Notes: a model not told the origin generated them from the sequence alone. Numbered from the stretch's first letter, positions 51,657-60,895 are shown. The stretch: DNA of 64,000 nt from Halomontanus rarus (GCF_017357405.1 NZ_CP071597.1:2170001-2234000), one strand, 5' to 3'. A program made the numbers and translations.

Positions 51657-52865
51657 ATGGACGAAGAGTTTCGTGAGCTGGGCCGCCGTCGGGGTCGCCT
51701 CCAGCGCGACGCTGTCGAATGGGCCGTCGACGAAATCGACGATCAGTGTTCCGACGCCGACGTCGACCTCGCTCCGTTCGCCGAGACGGCCGAGGCGACC
51801 CTCGAGACCGTCCCCTCGAGACATCGAGCGGCGTTCGAGGGGATGGCCGCCGTCCTCGACGTCGACCGAGACGTCTACGCGGCGTACGCGTTCGCGTTCA
51901 GCGACCTCGCACGCGCACTGGCCGACGCGAGCGGCGGGTCCTCGAGTTCGAGGGGGCGTTCGGAGATCGGATCCGGAACCGGAACCGAAACCGAAACGAG
52001 AAGCGACGGCTGTACGAACGTCCTCGTCTCGGACTCCCACACCACGACCGACGGGCCGCTCGCGTTCAAGAATCGCGACATCGTCGGCCGGGGAACCCGT
52101 CCGGTCGCGATCGTCGAACAGCCCGCGATCGGTCCCTACCACGGCTACATCACCGTCGACACCTGCGGGACGGTGTTGCTCTACAAGGGCGCCAACGACG
52201 CCGGACTCGTCGCGGCGAACACCCACATCGACGTCACCCAAGAGGACGTCGGACCGGGAGAGGGCGTCCGAAACGGCACCGTCGTCAGGCGAATTCTCGA
52301 GGAGTGTTCGACCGTCGGCGAGGCGAGGGACCTCGTCGAGTCGTATCCGCCGCAGTTGTTCACCGGGCACTCGCTCCTGCTGGCCGACGCCGAGGAGAGC
52401 CTCCTCCTCGAGGTCGATCCGATCGCGGAGACGGTCCAGCCGGTCGACGAGCCGGTCGTCGCGCGGACCAATCACTTCCTCGAATCGGAGTCTCCGATCC
52501 CGGTCAGCTCCGAAGAACGCCTCGAGCGAGCGCGGGCGTTACTCGCCGACGTCGAGGGGCCCTACTCCGAGGGCGACCTCCGGCGCGTGTCGACCGACCA
52601 CGAGTACGTCCCCGGCGAGTACTCGATCTGCAGACACGCCGGCGAGAACGCCGCCGGTCCCGAAGCGTTCGGCCAGGAGACGACCGTCAGCGCGTCGCTG
52701 TTCGAGGGCGGGGAGGCCGCGGTCGACGCCGCGATCGGCTATCCGTGCATCGACGGCTTCGCTCACTACGAACTCGGCGGCGACGTCCCCGAGGACCTCC
52801 TGTCGGGACGGCGGTGGCTCGAGCGGGTGCCACCGATCCGTCGAAAGGCGCTCGTGCAGCGGTGA
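51657..52865 (+). CDS. C45-type N-terminal nucleophile hydrolase
   Basis: This 402-residue protein of the acyl-CoA:6-APA acyltransferase-like (C45) group has its probable nucleophile in DGCTNVLVSD near 118, the position where autocleavage exposes cysteine in the family. It is followed by FKNRDIVGRG and the TVDTCGTVLLYKGANDAG, AANTHI core. A Gly/Thr/Glu low-complexity tract (GSGTGTETETRSDG) lies right before the nucleophile. The substrate is likely an amide, but is unknown. The start is set by a TATA box 26 bases upstream. Confidence 0.85.
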   Translation: MDEEFRELGRRRGRLQRDAVEWAVDEIDDQCSDADVDLAPFAETAEATLETVPSRHRAAFEGMAAVLDVDRDVYAAYAFAFSDLARALADASGGSSSSRGRSEIGSGTGTETETRSDGCTNVLVSDSHTTTDGPLAFKNRDIVGRGTRPVAIVEQPAIGPYHGYITVDTCGTVLLYKGANDAGLVAANTHIDVTQEDVGPGEGVRNGTVVRRILEECSTVGEARDLVESYPPQLFTGHSLLLADAEESLLLEVDPIAETVQPVDEPVVARTNHFLESESPIPVSSEERLERARALLADVEGPYSEGDLRRVSTDHEYVPGEYSICRHAGENAAGPEAFGQETTVSASLFEGGEAAVDAAIGYPCIDGFAHYELGGDVPEDLLSGRRWLERVPPIRRKALVQR

Positions 52866-52910
52866 GAGCACTCCCGGAGAAACGTTGCGATTCAGTGACT
52901 CGGGCTCGGC

Positions 52911-54095
52911 TCAGATTCGGGATCGGACCGTCGCTCGCCGAACGTCGGCCTCGAGTCGGTCGGCCGCCCGCAGTCGCAGTCGTCGTGCGCGCCGTCGTGA
53001 GAGCGGGCCGTCGCGGTGGCGGTCTGCAGGCGAGTCGAACCGGGTCGGATCGAAGCCTAGTTTGCGGAGATAGCCCTCGACGGCCGGGTCGGAACAGCCC
53101 TCGTGAATGGCCGTCTGGACCGTTTGCTCGACCGTCTCGAACGACGGGAGCGTGATCGGGCCGCGTCCGCGCCGGCGGGAGTTCCGGTCGCTCGTCAGTT
53201 CGACCGCGGTCGCAGTCGCAGTCTCGGTCTCGGTCTCGTTCTTCCGACCGCTCACGCGTTCGGTACCGCCATCACTCGCAGCGATATTCACACCGTACTC
53301 GTCGGCCCGTTCGACGACCGACCGAACCTGCTGCGCGAGCTCGAGGACCTGCCCCGGGAGGGCGGTGTCGGGAGAGCGCCACTCGACCGTCGGGAACGAG
53401 TCGCGCAACCGGATCGGCGTCCAGACGGCGTCGTACGGATCGTACGCCTCCTCGACGGCGGCCGGATCGACACCGCGCGCTCGGGCGGCCTCGCGGAACG
53501 CCTCGAACGCCGACTCGAGGCGCTCTTCCCACTCGTCGACGCTGTCGACGTAGGACCAGAGCTGGCCCTGTTCGGGGAAGTGCTCGTAACAACACGACCG
53601 GTAGAGAAACGGCCGTGTGCAGGCGGTCAGTTCCGTTCCGCGGTGGTGGGCGGCGGTGTTCACGAGCGCGAACGCCGGATCGATCGCGGTCAGGGCGTTG
53701 AGTTGATCGACGACGTTCGATTGTTCGAAGTGCACGTGCGTGCCGGCACAGAAGCGGGCGTTGTCGAACGCCGGACCGATGATCTCGCGCTGGAGTTCGG
53801 TACTCTCGGTTTTGCTCTCGCGGTACGGGATGTCACGCGGCGTCGCGTCCAGCGGCGTTCCGAGCGGGACGAGCCGCTTTCCCTGCTCGCGGGCTGCATC
53901 GACCGCGTGACCGACGTGCTGGTAGAGTTCGTCGCGAAGTTCGGCGTGCGTCTCGCACGGCGTTGTCTTGATTTCGAGCATCGGCTCGACGAACTCCGCG
54001 TCGATCTGCTCGGAGCTGTCTAACAGCGACCCTGGGGCGGTGAGGTCGCCGTCTTCCGTGACGACCCAGTACTCGACCTCGAGGCTAGTTTTCAT
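52911..54095 (-). CDS. gshA: glutamate-cysteine ligase (haloarchaeal GshA, GCS2 type)
   Basis: This 394-residue ATP-dependent ligase forms gamma-glutamylcysteine, the main thiol of haloarchaea. The N-terminus MKTSLEVEYWVVTEDGDL and the segments EPMLEIKTTPCETHAELRD, FCAGTHVHFEQ and VEWRSPDTALP match the GCS2 carboxylate-amine ligase fold. The C-terminal part holds a TETETATATAVE repeat and a long Arg-rich end, making it longer than usual. It is a single gene on the minus strand. A start at 54095 matches the family. Confidence 0.88.
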   Translation of the reverse strand: MKTSLEVEYWVVTEDGDLTAPGSLLDSSEQIDAEFVEPMLEIKTTPCETHAELRDELYQHVGHAVDAAREQGKRLVPLGTPLDATPRDIPYRESKTESTELQREIIGPAFDNARFCAGTHVHFEQSNVVDQLNALTAIDPAFALVNTAAHHRGTELTACTRPFLYRSCCYEHFPEQGQLWSYVDSVDEWEERLESAFEAFREAARARGVDPAAVEEAYDPYDAVWTPIRLRDSFPTVEWRSPDTALPGQVLELAQQVRSVVERADEYGVNIAASDGGTERVSGRKNETETETATATAVELTSDRNSRRRGRGPITLPSFETVEQTVQTAIHEGCSDPAVEGYLRKLGFDPTRFDSPADRHRDGPLSRRRARRLRLRAADRLEADVRRATVRSRI

Positions 54096-54388
54096 TGGAT
54101 GACTCCGTTTCCGGTAGACTGTGGGGTTCGCGGCGGCGTCTGCTGGTTAGTTGTCTCCTGTCGGGGGTGCCGTCGCGCCCTACCGGAATCCGGATAGACG
54201 CGATTCACAAGAAGGGGTTGAGCTTTCGTACGCAAGTCGTAGATCTCGGGGACAGCGCCGTTATACTGCTGATCGAGACGGTCAGAAATATCGGAACGTC
54301 TCGTGTGACGACTGGTGGGTCGGTCGGAACTCGCTCGAGTCGGTCCCAGTATTCATTCGCAGCGGGGCTCGAACGCCTCGAGTGTCGT
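54096..54388. other. gene-free stretch
   Basis: No gene or repeat is recognised in these 293 bases between gshA and the upstream M29 aminopeptidase gene. Confidence 0.4.
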
Positions 54389-55483
54389 TCAGGCCTCGAA
54401 TCCGTCCTCGAACCGGAACGTCCCATTGCGCTGCACCACTTCGCCGTCGACTTCGATCCGCGAGTCCTCGCTCATGTCGACGATCATGTCGACGTGGACC
54501 GCCGAGTCGTTGCCCTCGTTGTCCTCGCCGACGGTATCGTCGTAGGCCCGGCCGACCGCCATGTGGACCGTATCGCCCATCTTCTCGTCGAAGAGCATGT
54601 TGTAGGTGAACTGGTCGATGTCGCGGTTCATCCCGATTCCCAGTTCGCCTAACCGGCGAGCGCCGTCGTCGGTGTTCAGAACCTCCGTCAGGAGATCCTC
54701 GTTTTTCGCCGCCGAGTGGGAGACGACCTCGCCACCGTCGAACTCGAGAAAGACGTCCGTGATCTCCCGACCCTGGTGGTACAGCGGCATGTCGAACAGA
54801 ACCTCGCCGTCGACGCTGTCGGCGACGGGTGCGGTGAAGACCTCGCCGCCCGGCAGGTTGTGCTCGCCGTGGTCGTTGATCGTGGGGTTGCCGTCGACGC
54901 TCATCGTCACGTCGGTGGTGTCGCCGCTGACGATCCGGACCTCGTCCGCGGGGTCGAGAATCTCGACCATGTTCTCCTGGAGTTCGTACTGCTCGTCCCA
55001 GTCCTTGTTGACGGCGTCCCAGACGAAGTTCTCGTACCCCTCCGTGCTCATCTCGGCGAGCTGGGCGTTCGCCGGGGCGGGAAACTGTGTGAGACACCAG
55101 CGCGTCGAGAGTCGCTCCTCGAGAATGGGACTGTGAGCCTGCCGGTGGGCCGAGGACACCTCCGGCGAGACGTCGCTCGTCTGGGTCGCGTTGTCGGTCG
55201 CTCGGATCGCGATGTAGACGTCCGTGTTCTCGATAAGCGCGAGTTCGTGTTCGGGCGTCTCGAACTCGCCGTCGGAAGCCCGGAGGTAGGCGCGCGTGTT
55301 TCGCGTGCCGGTGCGCTGGCTCGTCGTCACCGGGTTCGCGCCGACGTCGCCGACCACTTCGTGAAGGGCGGCGACGAGGTCCTCGGCGACGGGATGGGCG
55401 TCGATGACGACGTTGTCACCCGCCTGCAGGTCGACGGAGTGGTCGGCGATGATCCGTGCGTGTTCGCGAATACGCGGGTCCAT
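54389..55483 (-). CDS. M29 family aminopeptidase
   Basis: This 364-residue metallo-aminopeptidase of the thermophilic AmpS/AmpT type starts MDPRIREHARIIADHSVDLQ. The metal-binding region includes PGGEVFTAPV (Glu), LEFDGGEVV, DEKMGDTVHMAVG (His) and SAVHVDMIVDM (His and Asp), as in the family. It trims N-terminal residues from peptides in the cytosol. It is one of several intracellular peptidases in the window. Confidence 0.9.
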   Translation of the reverse strand: MDPRIREHARIIADHSVDLQAGDNVVIDAHPVAEDLVAALHEVVGDVGANPVTTSQRTGTRNTRAYLRASDGEFETPEHELALIENTDVYIAIRATDNATQTSDVSPEVSSAHRQAHSPILEERLSTRWCLTQFPAPANAQLAEMSTEGYENFVWDAVNKDWDEQYELQENMVEILDPADEVRIVSGDTTDVTMSVDGNPTINDHGEHNLPGGEVFTAPVADSVDGEVLFDMPLYHQGREITDVFLEFDGGEVVSHSAAKNEDLLTEVLNTDDGARRLGELGIGMNRDIDQFTYNMLFDEKMGDTVHMAVGRAYDDTVGEDNEGNDSAVHVDMIVDMSEDSRIEVDGEVVQRNGTFRFEDGFEA

Positions 55484-55531
55484 AGGCGAATGGAATCGTA
55501 GCGTCTGCATACTCCTTTTGGAAGCGGAAAC

Positions 55532-55587
55532 GAGAGCGAGGACGAGAGTGGGAGCGAGAGCGAGGATGAGAGTGGGAGCGAGAGCGG
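55532..55587. repeat. 24-bp tandem repeat, two units and a partial third
   Basis: GAGAGCGAGGACGAGAGTGG followed by GAGC is repeated with one difference at 55532-55555 and 55556-55579, then GAGAGCGG. It is intergenic and built from six-base GAGNGN steps. A slippage product is likely. Confidence 0.7.
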
Positions 55588-55737
55588 AAACGAAAGTAAC
55601 GGCGAACGCAACCTCGAGACCGGCACAGAGCACACCGACCCCCGAAATCGGGAGGGAGAAGTACACTCCAGGTCCGTATCGACGGCCCGGCTCTCGCCAC
55701 GTCCGTGCTTTTTCGCGTCGTGGCTGAACGGGTAGCC

Positions 55738-56766
55738 ATGCGATCTCCCGCCAGCGGGCTCGGGTCCGAGCCCGGACTCGCTCTCGAGAGCGTCCCGACG
55801 GCGATATCACCGTCGGCGCCGATGCTCGTCGATCGCGTCCTCGAACTCGTAGACCTCTCGTGGGTGCTCGCGATCGCGCTGGTCCTCGTGGCCTGGATCG
55901 GCTCGAAACGGCTCGCCGACAGGCTTCGACCGCAACTCGAGCGCCGGCTCCTCCGGCCGAGCGTCACGAACGCCGTCTTGCTACTCGCCCGCATCGTCGT
56001 CGTGGGGGTCGCGCTCACGCCGGTCGCCACGCTGATCGGATTCCGACCGCGGAACATCCTGCTCTCGGTGACGGTGCTCTCGGTCGTCGCCGGGGCGATC
56101 CTCGCGCCCGTCGGTCGCAGTTACGTCGCCGGTTTCTTCGTCCTCCTCAACCGTCCCTACGAGGTCGGCGACATGATCGAACTCGTCGATCTCGACGCGG
56201 CGGGAGACGAACGCGGCTACATCGAGGAAGTGACGCTCCGCTATACTAGGATCGTCACCCTCGAGAACGCCTCGCTGGTGGTCCCTAACGAGACGATGCG
56301 CGAACGCGACGTCCGCAACCTCTCGGGGGTGGACGAACGCAGCCGGCTCTCGATCGAACTGCTGGTGACCTACGAGAGCGACCTCGAGCGCGCCCGTCGG
56401 ATCCTCGCACGGGCCGCCCGACGGGTCGACGGCGTCATCGGTGGCGGCCCGGACATCCGCGTCGGGGCCGAACGCTATCCCGCCGGGCCGCGGGCGCTGA
56501 TCGACGAGTTCGCCGACCACGGCATCCGGCTCGATCTCGTGTTCTGGGTCGACGAACCCTATCTCGAGGCGGCCGTCCGGTCTGCTGTGCAGGCGAACGT
56601 CTGGGAGAGGCTCAACGGAGCGGACGTCGCGGTCGAGATCGCCTATCCGCACACCCACCACGTCTTCGACGAGACGAGCGGGCGCGTGCCGGTGGCTCTC
56701 GAGGGAGACGGATCGGACGAGTCGGCGACCGACCGGTCACTGGACGTTCCCGGTCGGGCGGATTGA
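55738..56766 (+). CDS. MscS family mechanosensitive channel
   Basis: The 342-residue protein has two to three N-terminal helices, then the conserved channel helix (LSVTVLSVVAGAILAPVGRS) and the beta-domain signature RPYEVGDMIEL followed by GYIEEVTLRYTRIVTLEN and VVPNETMRERDVRNLS. These mark the MscS fold. It would open under hypo-osmotic shock. ATG 55738 is the best start. Confidence 0.88.
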   Translation: MRSPASGLGSEPGLALESVPTAISPSAPMLVDRVLELVDLSWVLAIALVLVAWIGSKRLADRLRPQLERRLLRPSVTNAVLLLARIVVVGVALTPVATLIGFRPRNILLSVTVLSVVAGAILAPVGRSYVAGFFVLLNRPYEVGDMIELVDLDAAGDERGYIEEVTLRYTRIVTLENASLVVPNETMRERDVRNLSGVDERSRLSIELLVTYESDLERARRILARAARRVDGVIGGGPDIRVGAERYPAGPRALIDEFADHGIRLDLVFWVDEPYLEAAVRSAVQANVWERLNGADVAVEIAYPHTHHVFDETSGRVPVALEGDGSDESATDRSLDVPGRAD

Positions 56767-56878
56767 GACCGAGTGCCGTACCGATTTTCCGGAGCAACTG
56801 CAGGTCGGTCGTGGTTGTCCCGGAAAAATTCACAGGAGATCGTACAAGTCGGGATCCGTTTCGGCCAGATCCACACAC

Positions 56879-58177
56879 TCACTCGTACAGCGGATGCGCG
56901 GCGCACAGCTCGTCCACACACTCCGTCACCTCTCGCCGAACCGCCTCGTCCTCTGGGTCTTCGAGCATACGCACGATACACTCCGCGACGGCGTCCATCG
57001 CTCCCTCGTCGAAGCCGCGAGTCGTGAGCGCCGGAACGCCGGCCCGGATGCCGGAGGGGTCCTTCGGCGGCCGCGGATCGCCGGGAACGGCGTTGGCGTT
57101 GAGGACGATGCCGCAGTCCTCGAGCGCTCGCTCGGCCGCCTTCCCGAGGAGATCTCGATCGTGCGTCTCCCGCAGGTCGACCAATACGAGGTGGGTGTCC
57201 GTGCCGCCGGTCGAGAGTCGACACCCGCGGTCGGCCAACCCGCCGGCGAGCGCGCGGGCGTTCGCGATCACCCGCTCGGCGTAAGCCTCGAACGCGGGCT
57301 CGAGGGCTTCCCCGAAGCCGACTGCTTTGCCGGTAACGTTGTGCATCGCGGGACCGCCCTGAATGCCGGGCATGACGGCCCGATCGACCGCGTCCGCGAG
57401 GTCCTCGCCGCAGACGACGATGCCGCCGCGACCGGCGCGAACGGTCTTGTGCGTGCTGGCGGTGACGAGGTCCGCGACGCCGACGGGAGAGGGGTGGACG
57501 CCCGCCGCGACCAGTCCCGTGATGTGCGCGATATCGGCCAGATGGAACGCGCCGACGTCCTCGGCAATCGCCTGAATCCGTTCCCAGTCGACCGTCCGCG
57601 GGTAGGCCGAAAAGCCGGAGACGATCAGGTCGGGGTCGACGTCCTCGGCTCGCTCGCGCAGGGTGTCGTACTCGAGCAGACCGGTCTCGGGGTCGAGACC
57701 GTAGCGCTCGACGTCGTAGACCTGACCGGCCAGGTTAGCCTGGTGGCCGTGACTGAGGTGGCCGGCGTTTCGCAGGTCCGCCGAGAGGATCGTGTCCCCG
57801 GGCTCGAGCACCGCGAGCATCGCCGCCGCGTTCGCCTGACTGCCGCTGTGGGGCTGGACGTTGACGTGTTCGGCGTCAAACAGTTTCCGGGCACGGTCGA
57901 TCGCGAGCCGTTCTATCTCGTCGGCGTGCTCGCAGCCGCCGTAGTAGCGATCGCCCGGCACGCCCTCGGCGTACTTGTTCGTGAAGACGCTCCCCTGAGC
58001 CCGGAGTACGCTCCGACTCGCGTGGTTCTCGCTGGCGATCAACTGGAGGCTCGAGCGCTGGCGCTCGCGTTCCGCCTCGAGTATCGCGGCCGTTCGCGGG
58101 TCGGCGTCGGCCAGCGCCGCGTCGTGAGCGTGCGTCCCGTCGTGGGCGTCAGTCGCGTCGTCTCCGTAACCGTCCAT
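56879..58177 (-). CDS. glyA: serine hydroxymethyltransferase
   Basis: This 432-residue PLP enzyme converts serine and tetrahydrofolate (or a pterin) to glycine. The family landmarks are SLQLIASENHASRSVL, NKYAEGVPGDRYYGG, LADIAHITGLVAAGVH and the PLP lysine in TASTHKTVRAGRGG near 241. Compared with the usual haloarchaeal form, the sequence at SADLRNAGHLSHGHQ differs from the common THGGHLSHG, so this may be a paralogue. The N-terminus is about 20 residues longer with His-rich repeats (TDAHDGTHAHDA). It is divergent from the HFX_2341-type regulator, with 48 bases between starts. Confidence 0.92.
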   Translation of the reverse strand: MDGYGDDATDAHDGTHAHDAALADADPRTAAILEAERERQRSSLQLIASENHASRSVLRAQGSVFTNKYAEGVPGDRYYGGCEHADEIERLAIDRARKLFDAEHVNVQPHSGSQANAAAMLAVLEPGDTILSADLRNAGHLSHGHQANLAGQVYDVERYGLDPETGLLEYDTLRERAEDVDPDLIVSGFSAYPRTVDWERIQAIAEDVGAFHLADIAHITGLVAAGVHPSPVGVADLVTASTHKTVRAGRGGIVVCGEDLADAVDRAVMPGIQGGPAMHNVTGKAVGFGEALEPAFEAYAERVIANARALAGGLADRGCRLSTGGTDTHLVLVDLRETHDRDLLGKAAERALEDCGIVLNANAVPGDPRPPKDPSGIRAGVPALTTRGFDEGAMDAVAECIVRMLEDPEDEAVRREVTECVDELCAAHPLYE

Positions 58178-58225
58178 ACTCACTTCGTCGCAGCAGAGTG
58201 GTAAATATTCTATCACGATACTCGC

Positions 58226-59032
58226 GTGACGGTCACGGTAGTTGCACTCGACCGAGACTTTACGGGGTCGGCCGTCGTCGCCCCGCCCATGGAGCGCATG
58301 GCCGTCCCCGACCGCGTGCACGTCATGCCCGTCGGCTACGAACTCGATCGACTCGTCCTCCCGGCGATCGAACTCGGGGCCGACCGGGTCGTCCTCCTCG
58401 AGCCTGAAGCGGGCGACGCACGCGAGTACGCCGAGGCGGTCCGGGAGCGACTGGGCGACGCCGGAATCGCCCACGAGACGATCCCCTGCGACATCTTCGA
58501 CCTCTACGAATCGATCGGGACGATCGCGGAAGTCGCCGCCCGGTTCGACGACGTCTCGGTCAACATCGCGTCCGGAAGCAAGGTAACCGCCGTCGCGGGC
58601 GCGATCGCCTGCATGGCCACCGACGCGACGCCCTACTACGTCCGCGCCGAACGCTACGGCGAGGCGGCCGACTCGGTCAGCGAGGGCGTCGAGGCGATCT
58701 ACGAACTGCCGACGTACCCGATCGACCGGCCCAGCCGCGAGCATGTCGCCGTCCTCGCACACGTCGCCGAGCACGAACCCGTCACCAAGAAGCGTCTCAT
58801 CGCCTACGGCGAGAACGAGGACCTGCCGTTCATCGCCGACTACGACGGCGCGGGCGAGAAGGGGAAGTACCGCCTGCTCGAGCGCCACGTCGTCGATCCG
58901 CTCGCGGAACGGGGATACGTTGCGGTCGATGACGTCGGCCGGACGAAACGGGTCTCGATCACCGACAGCGGTCGAAACACGCTTCGAGCGTTCTCGTACC
59001 TGCTGGACGGTAACACGTATAGTGACAACTGA
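58226..59032 (+). CDS. HFX_2341-type regulator with sensor and winged-helix domains
   Basis: The 268-residue protein starts with GTG 58226 (MTVTVVALDRDFTG). The N-terminal Rossmann-like half has a conserved VSVNIASGSKVTAVAGAIAC loop, and the C-terminal half a winged helix (TKKRLIAYGENEDLPFIADY, VAVDDVGRTKRVSITDSGR). This arrangement resembles CARF-type ligand sensors, although that link is a guess. The last codons and the stop (SDN, TGA) lie inside the 114-bp palindromic element, so the C-terminus was altered by an insertion. Confidence 0.85.
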   Translation: MTVTVVALDRDFTGSAVVAPPMERMAVPDRVHVMPVGYELDRLVLPAIELGADRVVLLEPEAGDAREYAEAVRERLGDAGIAHETIPCDIFDLYESIGTIAEVAARFDDVSVNIASGSKVTAVAGAIACMATDATPYYVRAERYGEAADSVSEGVEAIYELPTYPIDRPSREHVAVLAHVAEHEPVTKKRLIAYGENEDLPFIADYDGAGEKGKYRLLERHVVDPLAERGYVAVDDVGRTKRVSITDSGRNTLRAFSYLLDGNTYSDN

Positions 59033-59135
59033 AACGATTTACACACCCATCGCACAGTCCGCGGTTCTTGCTCACGGTGTTCGCTCCGAACCGCGGTGCT
59101 GTCGTGCGATCAGGTGTGCAGTAACGTTCAGTGGC
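59022..59135. mobile_element. 114-bp palindromic dispersed element, copy 2
   Basis: This is the same length as copy 1 (29685-29798), aligned without gaps. The inner stem CCGCGGTTC/GAACCGCGG is perfect over nine bases; the outer ends are imperfect inverted repeats. It overlaps the last 11 bases of the regulator gene at 58226-59032 and lies just upstream of the Bat-type regulator promoter. Confidence 0.7.
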
Positions 59136-59275
59136 CTACTATAGGTCCCGGTCCGCTGAACGGAACCGAGGGTGCGATTGTGCCGTTTCCGACCCGTCTT
59201 CGGACCGGTTGCACCGTTCTCGAGTGAGTATTGCGATCGATCGCTCCTCGAGGTGTTCCCGAAGCGTATCGCCTT
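59136..59275. other. short leader stretch between element copy 2 and the Bat-type gene
   Basis: These 140 bases hold no gene. The TATA box of the Bat-type gene follows directly. Confidence 0.4.
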
Positions 59276-59281
59276 TTTATA
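59276..59281 (+). promoter_or_regulatory. TATA box of the Bat-type regulator gene
   Basis: TTTATA is centred 26 bases before the ATG at 59304, preceded by a T run. This indicates a leaderless transcript and decides the start. Confidence 0.7.
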
Positions 59282-59303
59282 CCATCGGACGGTACGTCGA
59301 GCC

Positions 59304-59951
59304 ATGAAATCGATGCGCGTCGCGCTCGCACACGACGAGGAGGCGCTGTCGCCGATACACGAGGGGATCTGTACGTCACCCGACCTCGAGCGGGAGATCA
59401 TCCTCGGCGGACAATCGGTCGACGGCGTCGAGACGATCACGTCGTTCGTAGACGGCGACGCCGACGCGTACGAGCCGCTAATCGCCGGACGAGAGACCGT
59501 CCTCGAGTACGATATCGCGCACGACGAAGACGGGTTCTTCCTCTATCTCCGGCAGGAACTCGGCCCGGAGGGGCTGTCGTTGCTGAACGCGCTCGCACAG
59601 GACACCGTCGTCGTCGTGCCGCCGATCGAGGTCCGATCGGATCGGACGATTCGAATGACCGTCGTCGGCCATCCGACGGCGCTCTCGAGCGTCTTCGTGG
59701 ACCTCACCGACGGCGTGACCATGGACGTCCGGTGGGTGAGCGACGACGTGACGGTCACCGAACCGTCGGTTTCCGATCGACAGCGAGCGGCGCTGCAAAC
59801 CGCCTGGAACGTCGGATTCTACGAGGTGCCGCGGCGAAACGGAATCGAAACGGTCGCCGACGAACTCGACTGCGCGGTGTCGACGGCGTCCGAACTCCTG
59901 CGTCGCGGCGAGGCGAGCGCGATCGGCCGGATGCTGGACGGGAGCCCGTGA
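59304..59951 (+). CDS. Bat-type helix-turn-helix regulator
   Basis: The 215-residue protein has an N-terminal sensor-like half and a C-terminal HTH_10 domain of the bacterio-opsin activator type (SDRQRAALQTAWNVGFYEVP, then ETVADELDCAVSTASELLRR). Such regulators are numerous in haloarchaea. The signal is not clear. It has its own TATA box. It lies 170 bases downstream of the palindromic element. Confidence 0.88.
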   Translation: MKSMRVALAHDEEALSPIHEGICTSPDLEREIILGGQSVDGVETITSFVDGDADAYEPLIAGRETVLEYDIAHDEDGFFLYLRQELGPEGLSLLNALAQDTVVVVPPIEVRSDRTIRMTVVGHPTALSSVFVDLTDGVTMDVRWVSDDVTVTEPSVSDRQRAALQTAWNVGFYEVPRRNGIETVADELDCAVSTASELLRRGEASAIGRMLDGSP

Positions 59952-60178
59952 ACCGCTCCCGCAGGGTCCCGGTTCGAGAACCGCTCGGCGACGTTCTCGC
60001 AGTCGCTTCGGACTCGAGTCGACGCGACTTCGAGCGAGCGGCCACGAGAGTTCGAACCCGATCGTCCGGACTCGAGTGGCTGATCGAGCGTCCGACTCGG
60101 GGCCAGGATCAGAATCGAGATCGGATCGGGAACAGAAGCGAGCCAGGATCGGGGTCAGAGTCAGGACCAGGATCAAGG
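59952..60178. other. intergenic stretch with GATC-rich simple repeats
   Basis: From about 60100 the sequence is built of short GATCAG/GATCGG-like steps with a near six-base period. No gene is seen between the Bat-type gene and the methyltransferase gene. Confidence 0.5.
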
Positions 60179-60895
60179 TCAGGGATCGTCGGTTCGCCCC
60201 TTTCGACAGGCGGCGGTGTAGGTGACGCCGGCGAAGTACGTGTCGGCGATCTCGCACTCCTCGAAAACGGCGGCGAGCGACTCGAGGACGTCGCCGTTCC
60301 GGTTCCAGTTCGCGTACCAGCGGAGGAACCGCCGGAGGAGCGGATTCGCGAGCCGCGCGGGTCCCGTCGGGACCGTCCGAATATCGAAGACGACGAACGC
60401 CCCGCCCGGGACGAGCGAGCGGTGGACGTTCTCGACGGCCCTGCGAACGTCCGGCATCACGCTCATCGAGAGGGTCGCGATCGCGGCGTCGAACTGCCCG
60501 TCCTCGGCGAGGTCGACCGTCGTCGCGTCCGCGCGCCGGACCTCGACGTTCTCCCACCCGTGGCTGTCGATCCGTTCTCGCGCGTCCGAGACCATCTCGG
60601 GACTGTAGTCGACGGCGACCAGCGTTCCCGCGTCGCCGATGTCGCTTCGGATTCGCTCGAAGTTGACGCCCGGTCCGCAGCCGATATCGAGGACGCGGTC
60701 ACCCGGTCGGAGGTCGAGACGGTCCATCGCCGTCTCGCGCATCGGCTCGAGGTCGGTCTCGCTCATCTCGTACCAGTCGCTCCAGCGATCCCAGACGGTT
60801 CGGCTTCGCTCGAGGTGGTCGGCGTATTCTCCCGTCTCGAGGCCTGAAGCATCGCCCCCTGTACCGACGTCCGAATCCCGCGCGTCACTGCTCAT
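60179..60895 (-). CDS. class I SAM-dependent methyltransferase
   Basis: The 238-residue protein has the SAM-binding loop VLDIGCGPGVNFE near 62, followed by LVAVDYSPEMVSDAR, the motif II/III region DGQFDAAIATLSMSVMPDV and VPGGAFVVFDI. The substrate is not clear; it resembles small-molecule methyltransferases of the UbiE/arsM type. ATG 60895 is preferred over an upstream ATG at 60949, since a TATA-like TATAAAT lies at that position. Confidence 0.88.
   Translation of the reverse strand: MSSDARDSDVGTGGDASGLETGEYADHLERSRTVWDRWSDWYEMSETDLEPMRETAMDRLDLRPGDRVLDIGCGPGVNFERIRSDIGDAGTLVAVDYSPEMVSDARERIDSHGWENVEVRRADATTVDLAEDGQFDAAIATLSMSVMPDVRRAVENVHRSLVPGGAFVVFDIRTVPTGPARLANPLLRRFLRWYANWNRNGDVLESLAAVFEECEIADTYFAGVTYTAACRKGRTDDP

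Noticed and set aside
58178-58888. N-terminal extension of glyA into the divergent regulator gene
   Set aside because: It would be antisense to the well-supported regulator; the GlyA start at 58177 fits the family better.
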